A stretch of DNA of 64,000 nucleotides, taken from Apoderus coryli (Eukaryota; Arthropoda; Insecta; Coleoptera; Attelabidae). This document shows positions 1 to 9,830 of the stretch, piece after piece (the first letter of the stretch is position 1; the number at the start of each line of letters is the position of its first letter). Both the position numbers and the translations under genes were made by a program. Below the pieces are notes generated by a model, which saw only the letters and a program-made list of their open reading frames with translations, had not been told where the DNA came from and did no database searches. The stretch covers positions 6,954,860-7,018,859 of the forward strand of contig OU452199.1 of assembly GCA_911728435.2 (NCBI GenBank), given 5' to 3'.

Positions 1-3000
1 GTGCAGAAACAACCAGGTATACGCGAGGGAAAGGGAGGGTGCCATCGCCATTCGAATTCGGGATGTGAGTCACGTTGATGAATTGTTTAAATTGTAATGT
101 AGTTTTTAGGCTTACTTTTTTTTTTTGTGAATTTCTGGTATATTTGTTATTTTTTTTTTTTTGCAATGGCGAAAATCGTAAATATATGTCATATAAATAT
201 TAGATCTTTAACTGCTCATTTTGTTGAATTCTGTGAATATTTTCAGTCTGAGAGCTACGACATTATAGGTGTCTCCGAGACATGGTTAAAGCCTCAAATT
301 AAGGATGATCAAATCCATCTGGAGGGTTATAATTTTTATAGAAAAGATAGAGATGAGAGGGGTGGCGGTGTTGGGCTTTATGTAAGGAATCACATGACAG
401 TTGAAATAATCAATATTGATCATAATGTTGAGGGCATCTGTGTGAGACTGGTTCGCGGTGGGTTTAATATGGTGGTATGTTGTATATATAGGCCCCCTAA
501 TGCGCTAAACAATGTTTTTCTTGATGTTTTTGAAAATGTTGTGTTGGATATGATCCCACACGGTGAGGAATTAATTATACTGGGCGATTTTAATATTAAT
601 CTCTTTGATATTAACAGCACGGTAACTTCTACATATTTAAATATAATTGATAGTCTTGGCCTGATGCAAATTATCAATGATGCAACTAGAGTTACCAGTA
701 CAAGTGAAGCGCTAATTGATCATATTATATTGTCTGAAAATTGTAGGGTGAAAAATGCTGGAGTAATTATTTTAGACATTTCTGATCATGACTTAGTTTT
801 TGTTACTCTTAATGTTGATATGGAACAAGATATTATTTCTCCAAGCGTTTACAGAGACTTGAAGCATGTGAACTTGGTTGCTTTGTATGACGAGTTGCAA
901 TCCATTCCATGGGATAATATATATCACATTGACGACATTGACGGTAAAGTAGCACTTTTTAATTATAATATTACTCTATTAATGAATACACATGCACCTC
1001 TAAAAACCGTAAAATTTCGAAAAAAATATAAGCCGTGGATTACGGATACAATCAAAATACTATTGAACCTAAGAAATAGAGCCAAAATTAAATTTAAAAA
1101 ATCTAAAAAGCGGGAACATTTTGATTATTTTAAACAACTAAGAAATTATACTAATAAAGCAATAAAACGTGAAAAAAAGGCATATTTGTCTACTTACATG
1201 AATCTAAGTAATAAGAATATGTGGAAATCTCTTAAAAATTTGAATATTCTTAAAACATCCGACAAAAGTATACCTCAAAATCTTAACGATGTAGAAAAAC
1301 TTAATGAGTACTTTGTCAATAGTATACCATCTAACAATACTACTTCCAATGTGAGTGAATATTATGAAGGAATTGCACAAGGCATAAGTCAATGCTTGGT
1401 TTTTGAGGAGGTGTCAGAGGTTCGTGTGTCTAAGATTTTATGTAATATTAAATCTCGTGCGGTTGGCGCAGATGGTATGCATGTCAACTTCCTTATTTTT
1501 TGTTGCCCATTTGTGTTGAAGTACATGTGTCATATTATAAATTTTTGTATCAGGGAGTCTGTTTTTCCGTCTCAGTGGAGGGTTGCGCAAGTGATTCCTC
1601 TACCGAAAACAAAAAATCCCAAAGAATTTAAAGAATTAAGACCGATTAGCTTATTACCAGTTTTCTCTAAAATATTGGAAAAAGTGATAAAAGTTCAACT
1701 TTGTAAACATATAAATAAATACAGTATTTTGCCTGAGACACAATCCGGTTTTAGAGAGGGTCACAGTTGTGCTACGGCTCTACTGGATGTCACTGACCAG
1801 ATTATAACGGCTACTGATAATAGTCAATGCAGTATCTTGGTACTGCTTGATTTTTCTAAAGCATTTGATACTTTAGATCACAATGTTTTATTGATAATTT
1901 TACGTTATTTGGGACTATCGGAGAGTGCTGTATTATTTCTGTGCAATTATTTGCGAAATCGGGAGCAAAGAGTGTTACTAAATGGTCATATCTCTTCTAC
2001 ATTAAGAATTTCTAGGGGTGTGCCACAGGGATCTATCCTTGGACCTATTTTGTACAGTCTCTACACGTCACAATTTCCTAGGTTTATTAAGAATTGTTCA
2101 ATGAAGATGTATGCGGATGACACGCAGCTTCTCTACTCTTTCAACCCAAATTTTATTGATTCTGGTTGCCGGATTGTTAATGATGACTTAGAAATCTTAA
2201 ATAGAATTTCATTAAAACATGGTTTGGTACTTAACCCGAGTAAATGCGTCTCAATGTTGTTCGGAAGGCCAGTTGATGTTCGGAGATTGAGTGATAGCGT
2301 TATGGTCAAAATTGAAGGCACGGTATTGCCGCTTAAGTCTGAGGCGAGGAATTTGGGCTTGATTATGGATAGTCGCTTGAGGTTCGATGGGCATGTGTCG
2401 GAGTGCATAAAGAAAGCTGTGGGGAATCTAAAGTTGTTGTACAATTCACGGCACATCCTTAACATTAAGCTTAAAACCATATTATGTGATTCCATTGTAC
2501 TGTCGAATTTCAATCACTGCGACACTGTCTATGGTCCGTGCCTTACAGCTCGTACAGCACATCGTATACAAAAGATACAGAAGTATTGCTTACGTTTTAT
2601 TTATGGCATTAGAAAAGGACGGCCAGTTTCACACAAACTAAAAAGTGCAGACTGGCTGGATATGAAAACCAGACGCTATGTGCATCGAGCTGCATTATAC
2701 CACAAGATTATTACACTTAAACAGCCTGCATATCTTTACAGAAGAATTTCGTTTCGCACAGATGTCCACAACTTGAATTTGCGTTTTAGAGGCAGCTTAA
2801 CGCCGCCTGTTCATCGAACTGGTATATTTGAGAGAAGCTTTACATTTGATATAGCAAAGTTATATAATGCCCTCTCCCCTCAATGCAAAGGTAGTTCAAT
2901 TTCTGCATTCTCGAGGCACCTTAAGCGTAGTCTCACTTAATTAGTATATAAATGTCTGTTTTGTATAATTTGCGTATGAAATTTTTGTAATTAGAGAGCT

Positions 3001-3181
3001 ATGTGTGTTGTCTTTTTGTGTATAAGGTTGAGTGTTAAAAACAGCTTGCAGACCAAGTTTGCCAGTTGCACTTCTGCCTTTTCGGGAGTGACTGTATGTT
3101 GTTTATATATACTGAGTATTGTATGAGCGATGTATGTTACTTACTGAATAAAGATTATTATTATTATTATTATTATTATTA
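1..3181 (+). mobile_element. Non-LTR (LINE) retrotransposon, 3' part with complete ORF2
   Basis: The element covers the window start to a (TTA/ATT)n tail at about 3149-3181. It has an intact APE-endonuclease/reverse-transcriptase ORF (166-2940), about 200 nt of 3' UTR, an AATAAA-like signal just before the tail, and a microsatellite tail in place of poly(A), as in several Jockey/CR1-type LINE clades. The 5' end lies outside or at the window edge; bases 1-165 look like 5' leader or the end of an ORF1 region, and no ORF1 is visible. It probably sits in the last visible intron of dymeclin, in antisense orientation. Confidence 0.9.
166..2940 (+). CDS. LINE ORF2: AP-endonuclease + reverse transcriptase
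   Basis: The enzyme nicks target DNA and copies the element RNA by target-primed reverse transcription. The reading frame is open from 127, but a GTG lies there; the first ATG is at 166, giving 924 residues. N-terminal APE-type endonuclease: a GDFN motif is at about residue 141 and an SDHD motif near 210. Central reverse transcriptase: RPISLLPV, LLDFSKAFD, RGVPQGSILGP and the YADD catalytic box at 2110-2121 (residue about 649). The C-terminal thumb-like region ends at HLKRSLT. No RNase H domain is seen. There are no stops or frameshifts, so this copy is young or still active. The motif set fits Jockey-superfamily or CR1-like elements; the clade is not settled here. Confidence 0.92.
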   Translation: MAKIVNICHINIRSLTAHFVEFCEYFQSESYDIIGVSETWLKPQIKDDQIHLEGYNFYRKDRDERGGGVGLYVRNHMTVEIINIDHNVEGICVRLVRGGFNMVVCCIYRPPNALNNVFLDVFENVVLDMIPHGEELIILGDFNINLFDINSTVTSTYLNIIDSLGLMQIINDATRVTSTSEALIDHIILSENCRVKNAGVIILDISDHDLVFVTLNVDMEQDIISPSVYRDLKHVNLVALYDELQSIPWDNIYHIDDIDGKVALFNYNITLLMNTHAPLKTVKFRKKYKPWITDTIKILLNLRNRAKIKFKKSKKREHFDYFKQLRNYTNKAIKREKKAYLSTYMNLSNKNMWKSLKNLNILKTSDKSIPQNLNDVEKLNEYFVNSIPSNNTTSNVSEYYEGIAQGISQCLVFEEVSEVRVSKILCNIKSRAVGADGMHVNFLIFCCPFVLKYMCHIINFCIRESVFPSQWRVAQVIPLPKTKNPKEFKELRPISLLPVFSKILEKVIKVQLCKHINKYSILPETQSGFREGHSCATALLDVTDQIITATDNSQCSILVLLDFSKAFDTLDHNVLLIILRYLGLSESAVLFLCNYLRNREQRVLLNGHISSTLRISRGVPQGSILGPILYSLYTSQFPRFIKNCSMKMYADDTQLLYSFNPNFIDSGCRIVNDDLEILNRISLKHGLVLNPSKCVSMLFGRPVDVRRLSDSVMVKIEGTVLPLKSEARNLGLIMDSRLRFDGHVSECIKKAVGNLKLLYNSRHILNIKLKTILCDSIVLSNFNHCDTVYGPCLTARTAHRIQKIQKYCLRFIYGIRKGRPVSHKLKSADWLDMKTRRYVHRAALYHKIITLKQPAYLYRRISFRTDVHNLNLRFRGSLTPPVHRTGIFERSFTFDIAKLYNALSPQCKGSSISAFSRHLKRSLT

Positions 3182-3182
3182 A

Positions 3183-3866
3183 ATATCCTACACCCTTGGT
3201 GGACACCAAGTAAGACCAACTCTCCAGCAAAAGGATCTCGGCGTGATTATTACCAATGATTTAAAATGGGAAATCCATGTCTCGGCGGTAGTGAAGAAGG
3301 CCGCCAATAAATTGTGGTATTTGATCCAGAAAGCATTTAGATCAAGGTCCAATGACATGGTTCTGAAGCTGTACAAGTCGTTTGTCAGGCCGGGCCTGGA
3401 ATATGCCAATAGTGTAGGGTCTCCTTATTTTGTTAAGGATATTGAGGCTTTGGAAAGAGTTCAGAGAAGATTTACCAAGCTTCCACAAGCGCTGTGCCAC
3501 CTGCCATATGAAGATCGGCGTTGTTAAGTTCAAAGCTCTTAAGCTTTGAACTTAACAACGCTTCAAGAAAGGCGTCGTCGTGGCGACTTGATACAGACGT
3601 AGAAGGTTCTTAGCGGACATTACACAATAAACTTGGATCTCTTTCATCTTAATAGAAATCCAAGCCGACGTGGTAACAGCAAGAAATTGTGCAAAGAAAG
3701 ATGCGCCAAGCTCGCTCGACGAAACTTTCTGTCAAATAGAGTGGTATATGCGTGGAATGATATGTCGGAGGAGGTTGTATCAGCGCCAACAGTGAATAGT
3801 TTTAAGAACAGACTGGACATTAGGCTTAAAGATCGGGGCAGCTGCATGGTCCACTACTCGTTATAG
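3183..3866 (+). pseudogene. Decayed LINE reverse-transcriptase C-terminal fragment
   Basis: Translation in shifting frames gives the post-catalytic part of a LINE polymerase: KDLGVIITNDLKW, then FVRPGLEYANSVGSPY, then EERRRRGDLIQT-like text and a final VSAPTVNSFKNRLD segment. Frames are broken near 3525 by a 19-bp foldback duplication (3519-3560) and again near 3600 by a stop. It lies directly after the tail of the previous element, so that LINE probably landed in or beside this older copy. Confidence 0.75.
3519..3560. repeat. 19-bp perfect inverted repeat (foldback duplication)
   Basis: Arms at 3519-3537 and 3542-3560 are exact reverse complements around a 4-nt spacer (CTTA). The repeat interrupts the conserved EERRRRGD region of the decayed LINE, so it arose after insertion, probably by template switching during repair or replication. 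Confidence 0.85.
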
Positions 3867-4759
3867 TAAATCGTCGTGTTTTTATGCACTGAGCCGAGTT
3901 TTATCTTTTACAAATCGGGCGACAGTCTCATCGGTTTCACCGCTTACTGTCTGAACTAATAATAATATGTCTACCTAATTCTATTACTAATAGTCCCATA
4001 CAAGGAACAGGAAGAGTCATTATATGTGCAGAATTATCGACCCATAAGCGTGTTGAATGCTCTTGGTAAAATCTTTGAGATTGTCCTATACCAGAATATT
4101 TTTTCCTCAGTGCAATCTAGGCTGTCTGACTATCAGCACGGCTTTATTAGTGGAAGATCAACTACCACAAATTTATGTACATTTATGCAACATGCGTCTG
4201 ATTCACAGATCTAGGAAGGGGAGTTTCGAGATCTGTGGTCTGATTCGGTAATTAATGGGGATCAGTGTGACGTCATTTACACGGACTGCTCTCGTGCATT
4301 CGATAAGGGTGACCATGCATTGCTTCTATCCAAACTTGTTGAACATTATGATTTCTCTAAAGATGTTTATCTTTTTATGGAATCTTACCTTGAAGGTAGG
4401 ATGCAGTCGGTAAAGATCGGTAACTACTGAGTTTTGCAGCATATCGGGAGTTCCTCAGGGCAGCAATTTGGGGCCCTTATTGTTTAATATTTTTATTAAC
4501 GAGCTACCTAACGTATTAAAGCATTCATCTGGCTTGTTACTTGCGGATGACTTTAAGTTTTACAGAGCAATCACTTGTGAGCGGGATTGTGAAAGAAAGA
4601 TATTGATGCTGTGAGCAGCTGGTTTCATCTAAATAATATGACACTCAACATTCAAAAATGTGCTGTGGTCAGCTACACTCGCAAAATAAACTATGTCGAG
4701 TTTATGTATCAATGTGAGGATACTCAGCTTACTCGAAAGTCTGAAGTCAGGGACCTGGG

Positions 4760-5479
4760 TAGTGATGCAAAACTACCGGTAATTTATTTTTTGGTAAGAA
4801 CATTGGAAATATTACGTAATATTACGTAATTTTAGGTAATATTGCTGAACAACTTAGAAAAAGCTGGTTTTACAATATGCAAAGAAGCTTTAACAAATTA
4901 AACAATAATTGGCTCAATTACCTATATGGCTCTAAAAGGTCAATAAAACACAAAATAAACTGAAATCTGAATCTATATAGTTCACACAATTCTTAGATAG
5001 GCCAAAGAATAGGTACATATAAAAATAGTTTTCAGTCGGTAAAAATAAATATTTAGTCATTATTTGCTAAACCCTCATCCGCAGACAAATCCTCGGATAA
5101 ATCAGATTCAGTTTCATTAAAAGTATTTGTAACTGTTGATGGGGTCATTAATGCAACATTTTTCATTTCGGCACGGTTATTGTGTAAGAATTTCCGATTA
5201 GTTCGTATGTAAACGAGCTTCACATATTATAGCGATGGCGTAAGAACTAAGCAACAGCTATCACTAGACGTGTTGCAGCATGTTAAAACAAGCAGTAAGA
5301 CCGTTAGGTACCAACTTTAACGTAATATTGAAGCGAATATTACCGGGAATATTACCCCGAAAATTAACGAAATTTTTCGGAAATATTACAGTAACAATGT
5401 AACGTTACCGGATGGTAGAGGTAATATTACGTAATATAACTGGAAATTCTGATGGTAATATTCGGACCGTGCATCACTA
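4760..5479. mobile_element. Non-autonomous hAT element (MITE), 720 bp
   Basis: Terminal inverted repeats TAGTGATGCA (4760-4769) and TGCATCACTA (5470-5479) are flanked by a perfect 8-bp target-site duplication GACCTGGG (4752-4759 and 5480-5487). TAGTG-type ends with 8-bp duplications are diagnostic of hAT transposons. No transposase frame is present. Several GTAATATTACGTAATATTAC-like subrepeats lie inside each end (for example 4813-4845 and 5420-5445). Confidence 0.9.
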
Positions 5480-5486
5480 GACCTGG

Positions 5487-6070
5487 GGGTTTGTTTTCAG
5501 CAAAACCTTAGATTTGCAAATCATTACAATTTTATTATAAATAAAGTATTTCGAATGCTAGTCTTCTTGATCCGGAATAGCGGACATTTTGGAATATTGA
5601 CACTGACTAGATTGTATAACGCACTAGTACGTCCTCATCTTGAATCTGCATCGATCATATGGATGCCGACAGTGCAGGTGCATACTAATAATGTTGAAAA
5701 GGTGCAAAAAAGATTTTTAATATTTTTGTATACAAAAAAATTTAATGTTTATCCATATAGAATTTCCTACTGTAATATGCTTACTACCTTCAACTTTTTA
5801 ACTTTAGAGGATAGAAGGAAAAAACAAGCTGTGATATTCATATTTCAAATTGTTAATTACTTAAAGCATAAAAATTGTGATTTTATTAATTATATTAAGT
5901 TTAGAGTGCCAAAGGTTAATCTAAGAATGTTCAATAAGGATTTATTTGTTACTTGTGGATTTAATTGCTCACCAATTAACAATATGCTCATACATTGTAA
6001 CGCAATATTGAATAGTAGTAGCATAGACATTTTCAATGCAACCGTGAAGGAAATACGGAGGACTATATGA
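5487..6070 (+). pseudogene. LINE polymerase C-terminal segment after the MITE
   Basis: This continues the split LINE. The frame runs through FQQNLRFANHY into a 171-residue open stretch (5555-6070) with LYNALVRPHLESASIIWMP and VEKVQKRFL, the typical thumb region of CR1/Jockey-type polymerases. It has no start codon of its own. It is a fragment, not a gene. Confidence 0.75.
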
Positions 6071-8777
6071 TTACTGTCACAGTTTTCGATGTTATGTATT
6101 TTTGTTATTTAGTTTTGTAAGTACAGCCTACATGTAATTACCTTTAAGGGTGTTTGTGAGCTTTGAATAAATAAATAAATATATGACCTATACGATTATC
6201 GCACACCCTGTGCCATTAAAGGGAAAAACTACCTCCTATCTTATAAAATTATAAATAAAAAAGTAAAAATAATAAGTATATATTATAGAAATAGTTTGAT
6301 TTATCATTAATAAGTATATCCTAAACCAAAGATTAATCTACACAATAGATAGTCAGCCCAATGCATTAAAATCAGAACATCTCTAAGTATGCCTGCCACT
6401 ACGTGGCGTAGACTAGCGTGTAAAGCATAGAGCAGTATTGTCACAGCCAGAAACCGTTTTGTAGTTTATTAATATCAAAAACAAAACGCAACGTATAACA
6501 ATTATTTAGATCATTTGCAACAGATATGCACCGGCAATGCTGTATTGTCAGAGAGAGAAATTGATGAAATTCTGTATTAATCTGGAGGGGTTACGCAGGG
6601 AGGGTAGAAAAAAAAACAAGCGAATGTGGTGTGTGTCGTGCTGTTGCCAATTCGTCGGTAAAAGAAACACACAGGGTGATTTATTACAAGTACAGTATTG
6701 AAATAAAAGCCTAATCTCTATGAATTAAATTTAATATAATAATATTCAATCCATGTCATACATGTTTCAAGACTAGACCAGTCCCATGATCAGTGGCGAA
6801 CAATCGTTAAATGAAAAGCTTTTAGATAGAAACATACTTTTGACTAAATATTTCACGTAGACAATGTGGCAAATATGTAACAAGATTGTTGTAGATCTTA
6901 TAATACCTATAATAAAAAATTATCAGTGCTACCTATATTATATTAGGTATACCTATTATAATAGTCTGTCTCTTCATCAGGTATAAGTTCCACTTTATCG
7001 GTTTAGGTACTTAAATTTTACTTCTTTTTAATGTTTCTTCGTGTAAATAATAAGTTCGGTAGGAATAGGGCTTTGGGTATGAAACAAAAAAGATAGAAAA
7101 TAGAAATTTGATATAGGGGTAGTTCTAAGCATTTACAAGTTTGTGACGTGTAGCGATTTTCGATGCCGCCCCCGGAGGTATACATGAGGGCGGCGCAATG
7201 CCGTTTTAAATATCTCGTTTCGCTTTCTTGGAAAATAAAAAATTATAACTGATAACTGAAACTTAGTACTTAATATGTGGGCGTAAGAGGTAAGCTCACT
7301 TCACAGGTCTCTATTAATGAAAGAAAGTTAACATTTTGAGCATCTGCGTAAAATTAAATGTATCCGTTTGGTGGGTAGTTTTGATTACAATAAGTCGGTG
7401 CCAAGCCCAAGCCCGAAACAAAATAAATCTATATTTACCTACTACCTATTTGGCTTGGTACCGACTATTATGTGCATTGTTGTCTTTTGAATGATATTTG
7501 TATTTTGTTATTTTTCGTATTTTTTATTAGTTCTTTTGACAGCTCTGGTGTCATCAATACACCTGTATCCCGAATTGCACCAAATTGCGATGCTATTGAA
7601 CAAGCATATAATCCTACATATAATATTCTTTTTGAACTACCTGTATCTCGAAAACCAAGCCGTAGCGGACCCATGTACATATGAAATTTGTATCTTAAAA
7701 TTAGTCAAAGAATCACCCTTTAAAGTTTGTACAAGTACTTATGCAACACCCTGTATACATAGATACTTTGATTTGCAATTTGCAAATCTGTCAAACTAGG
7801 TAATGCTGTTTTTTTTTATTTACTTTCAAATATGGTGTTATGTAATTGTATTCAAATTAAATGTTTGGGGATGATATTTACGAGTTTTATTTTTTTATAT
7901 AGAGAAACTGTTATTCAGTTTTTAAGGATCAATCTGAAGCAGACGATTGTACTTGTTAAAACATGAAAAAAGTTATTGTCGTGATACTTTTAACACCCTG
8001 TTGGTGGGTTTTTAAAGCTTTTTACGAAACGTGTTAACAATACAATCTACATAAATCGTTAGTTTTTTAAAGTTTTATGATCATTGCACAAAAACCAATA
8101 TTAGGGAGACTGTAAGTTTTTTTTTCAATTCGGCGTTGCAGAATTTGAACCTAATTGTGATAATTGTGTTATTTTACTAGTATAGATATTTTTGAGTAAA
8201 TTAATTCGGTTATAATCGATGAGAAGAATCTTTGGAGTAAAATACATTTCACAAAAACCCTGAACCATATTTCTCAATAGATTTAAATTTTCATTAAAAA
8301 CAGATTAAAAATTCTAATTTTTTACATCCTGCATTTCGAAACCGTATTTTTTTAAATAATTATTGTCATGCTGGAAATTTCAAACCTTATTTACTTCAGC
8401 AACTTGTAAAAAGCACAGCCTTTTTAATATTAACATTTCTTAAAATCGATATTACGCGATAACGATGACTTTCTATCAATATCACAGAAGGATACATTTA
8501 TTACGTATATAATTTGTTAGATTTTACATCTCCGAATTGAAACACACGCAAAAAATGTGCATAAAAAAGTTAGGGTAGCCGTTCACGCCTGAATGCCCCT
8601 TTAATTTACCCGCCTCTGAGATTTATTTTTTCATAATGTTAACGACAAGTTGAATCTGCTGTTTGAGTTTGATCCTTAAAACTGAATCAGGTAATAACCG
8701 GAAGTCCTATCTATAACGCCAAATTTCGTTAATTTAAATATAACTTTTTGATGCATCCTTATATCCGAAATTTAAAA

Positions 8778-8813
8778 TTAAATGACTAAAATAATATTAT
8801 TTTAGTCATTTAA
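8778..8813. repeat. 36-bp perfect palindrome without spacer
   Basis: An 18-nt arm ending AAATGACTAAAATAAT (8778-8795) is followed immediately by its exact reverse complement (8796-8813). It may be the centre of a small foldback MITE; no longer arms are clear. Confidence 0.8.
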
Positions 8814-9230
8814 AATTATTGTCTAAAACATTTAATAAACCAGCCCTGTATATTTATACTATTATAGTAATTTCTTTTATTTTCGTCCATACACATTAAT
8901 CTTTGCGTAGATAGGTATACGTATACCATATAATTTTAAACAAAAAACACTGCTGCACAGTAGTACATATATGATACCTATAATATAAAAACAAACTCCC
9001 ACCTCGTAGGGGAAAGTATACTCGTCCTTGTCTAACATTGCCCATATGATTATTTTATTTCAACACAATACATATAACGCCATCTACAATTTCCATGGTT
9101 GCATGTTTTTCTAATAGATGTAGCTCGTGTCGAGACAGTTTCAATTTTTGTTTTATTTCCCATATACGCTGACTATCTATTGTGTAGATTAATCTTTGCC
9201 TAAACTAACCCACTAAACAACTAAAAAATT

Positions 9231-9302
9231 GCAAGAGCAGGGATCGAACCCACAACCTTCGATTACAAAGCCCACACGCTACGCGCTAGGCTACATATCT
9301 GC
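9231..9302 (-). repeat. tRNA-like sequence, probable SINE head or tRNA pseudogene
   Basis: On the minus strand a pol III B-box GGTTCGATCC (9241-9250) follows a TTTGTAA anticodon-like loop and an A-box-like TAGCGCGTAGCGTG. Spacing resembles a tRNA-Thr(TGT)-type body, but the acceptor stem does not pair well, which argues for a SINE head or degenerate tRNA over a working tRNA gene. Confidence 0.55.
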
Positions 9303-9704
9303 TATGCGAATTACCACGAGCACATATATTTATTTTTTCCAATGAATGGTAATGTAATATTTATGTATTCTGCGTATCATATGTCATTAGGGCTCCACGT
9401 AGCGCTATTTGTATAGGAAACGGAAAAATGCTACCAGGAATAATTGGTAAACCTATATTGTTTGACTAAAAGTCATATAAATATTTACTTTTTTTGTCAT
9501 TTGGGTACAATTCTGTGATTTTTTACTATCAAAAAATAGAGCAAGTTAAAATAGGTGTCTGTAATTTTTGTTACCTTGGGTTTTTAAATTTTAGATTCCA
9601 CATTATTCTCTATTTGGATTCATTGTATCATTTAAAATATGTTATTGTTATTCACATTCATATATTTAAATTACTATATAATCAAACGTATGCTAGATAC
9701 TTAC

Positions 9705-9830
9705 AGTCTCATGAACCATCTTGTTAAAACTTTCATCTTCACTCAAAATCAATAAAATTATGAGAGACATATATATGTGATGGGAATTACTGTTCGGAGC
9801 ATTGTACAAAGTTTTCAATATCGGAATGAT
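9705..9830 (-). CDS. Dym: Dymeclin coding exon 7 (last one visible)
   Basis: 126 nt between AATTTCAG and GTAAGT, 42 codons in phase 0. It encodes IIPILKTLYNAP, then SHHIYMSLIILLILSEDESF. The next exon should begin with a region equivalent to ITWYSERVL; it is not seen to the left. Confidence 0.92.

Larger units (their letters stand above)
3985..6180 (+). mobile_element. Decayed LINE with nested hAT MITE
   Basis: A second, older non-LTR element. Recognisable pieces in order: QNYRPISVLNALGKIFE near 4025, IYTDCSRAFDKGDH near 4275, a damaged SGVPQGS-like region near 4450, a DLG motif at 4750 and the thumb/C-terminal region 5490-6070. Several stops and frameshifts separate the pieces. The 3' end carries an (AATA)n tail at about 6163-6180. 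A 720-bp hAT-type MITE (4760-5479) splits the frame right after RDLG; reading across one copy of the target duplication restores a continuous frame into the 171-residue C-terminal ORF. Confidence 0.8.
6181..9704. other. Intronic/intergenic AT-rich DNA with repeat fragments
   Basis: No host coding exon is recognised. The stretch probably lies in dymeclin intron 7, because further dymeclin exons must lie to the left. Visible pieces: a Penelope/hammerhead-like remnant (6755-6798), transposon termini of the ACACCCTGTA type near 7746 and 7991, an 18-bp-arm palindrome (8778-8813), and a tRNA-like SINE head (9231-9302). Short ORFs here show no family signature. Confidence 0.6.

Noticed and set aside
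7468..7799. Overlapping ORFs on both strands
   Set aside because: Overlap and low-complexity composition, next to an ACACCCTGTA transposon end; no family signature.
9231..9302. Functional tRNA gene
   Set aside because: B-box is good, but the acceptor stem does not pair and the D-arm is irregular; SINE head or pseudogene is more likely.
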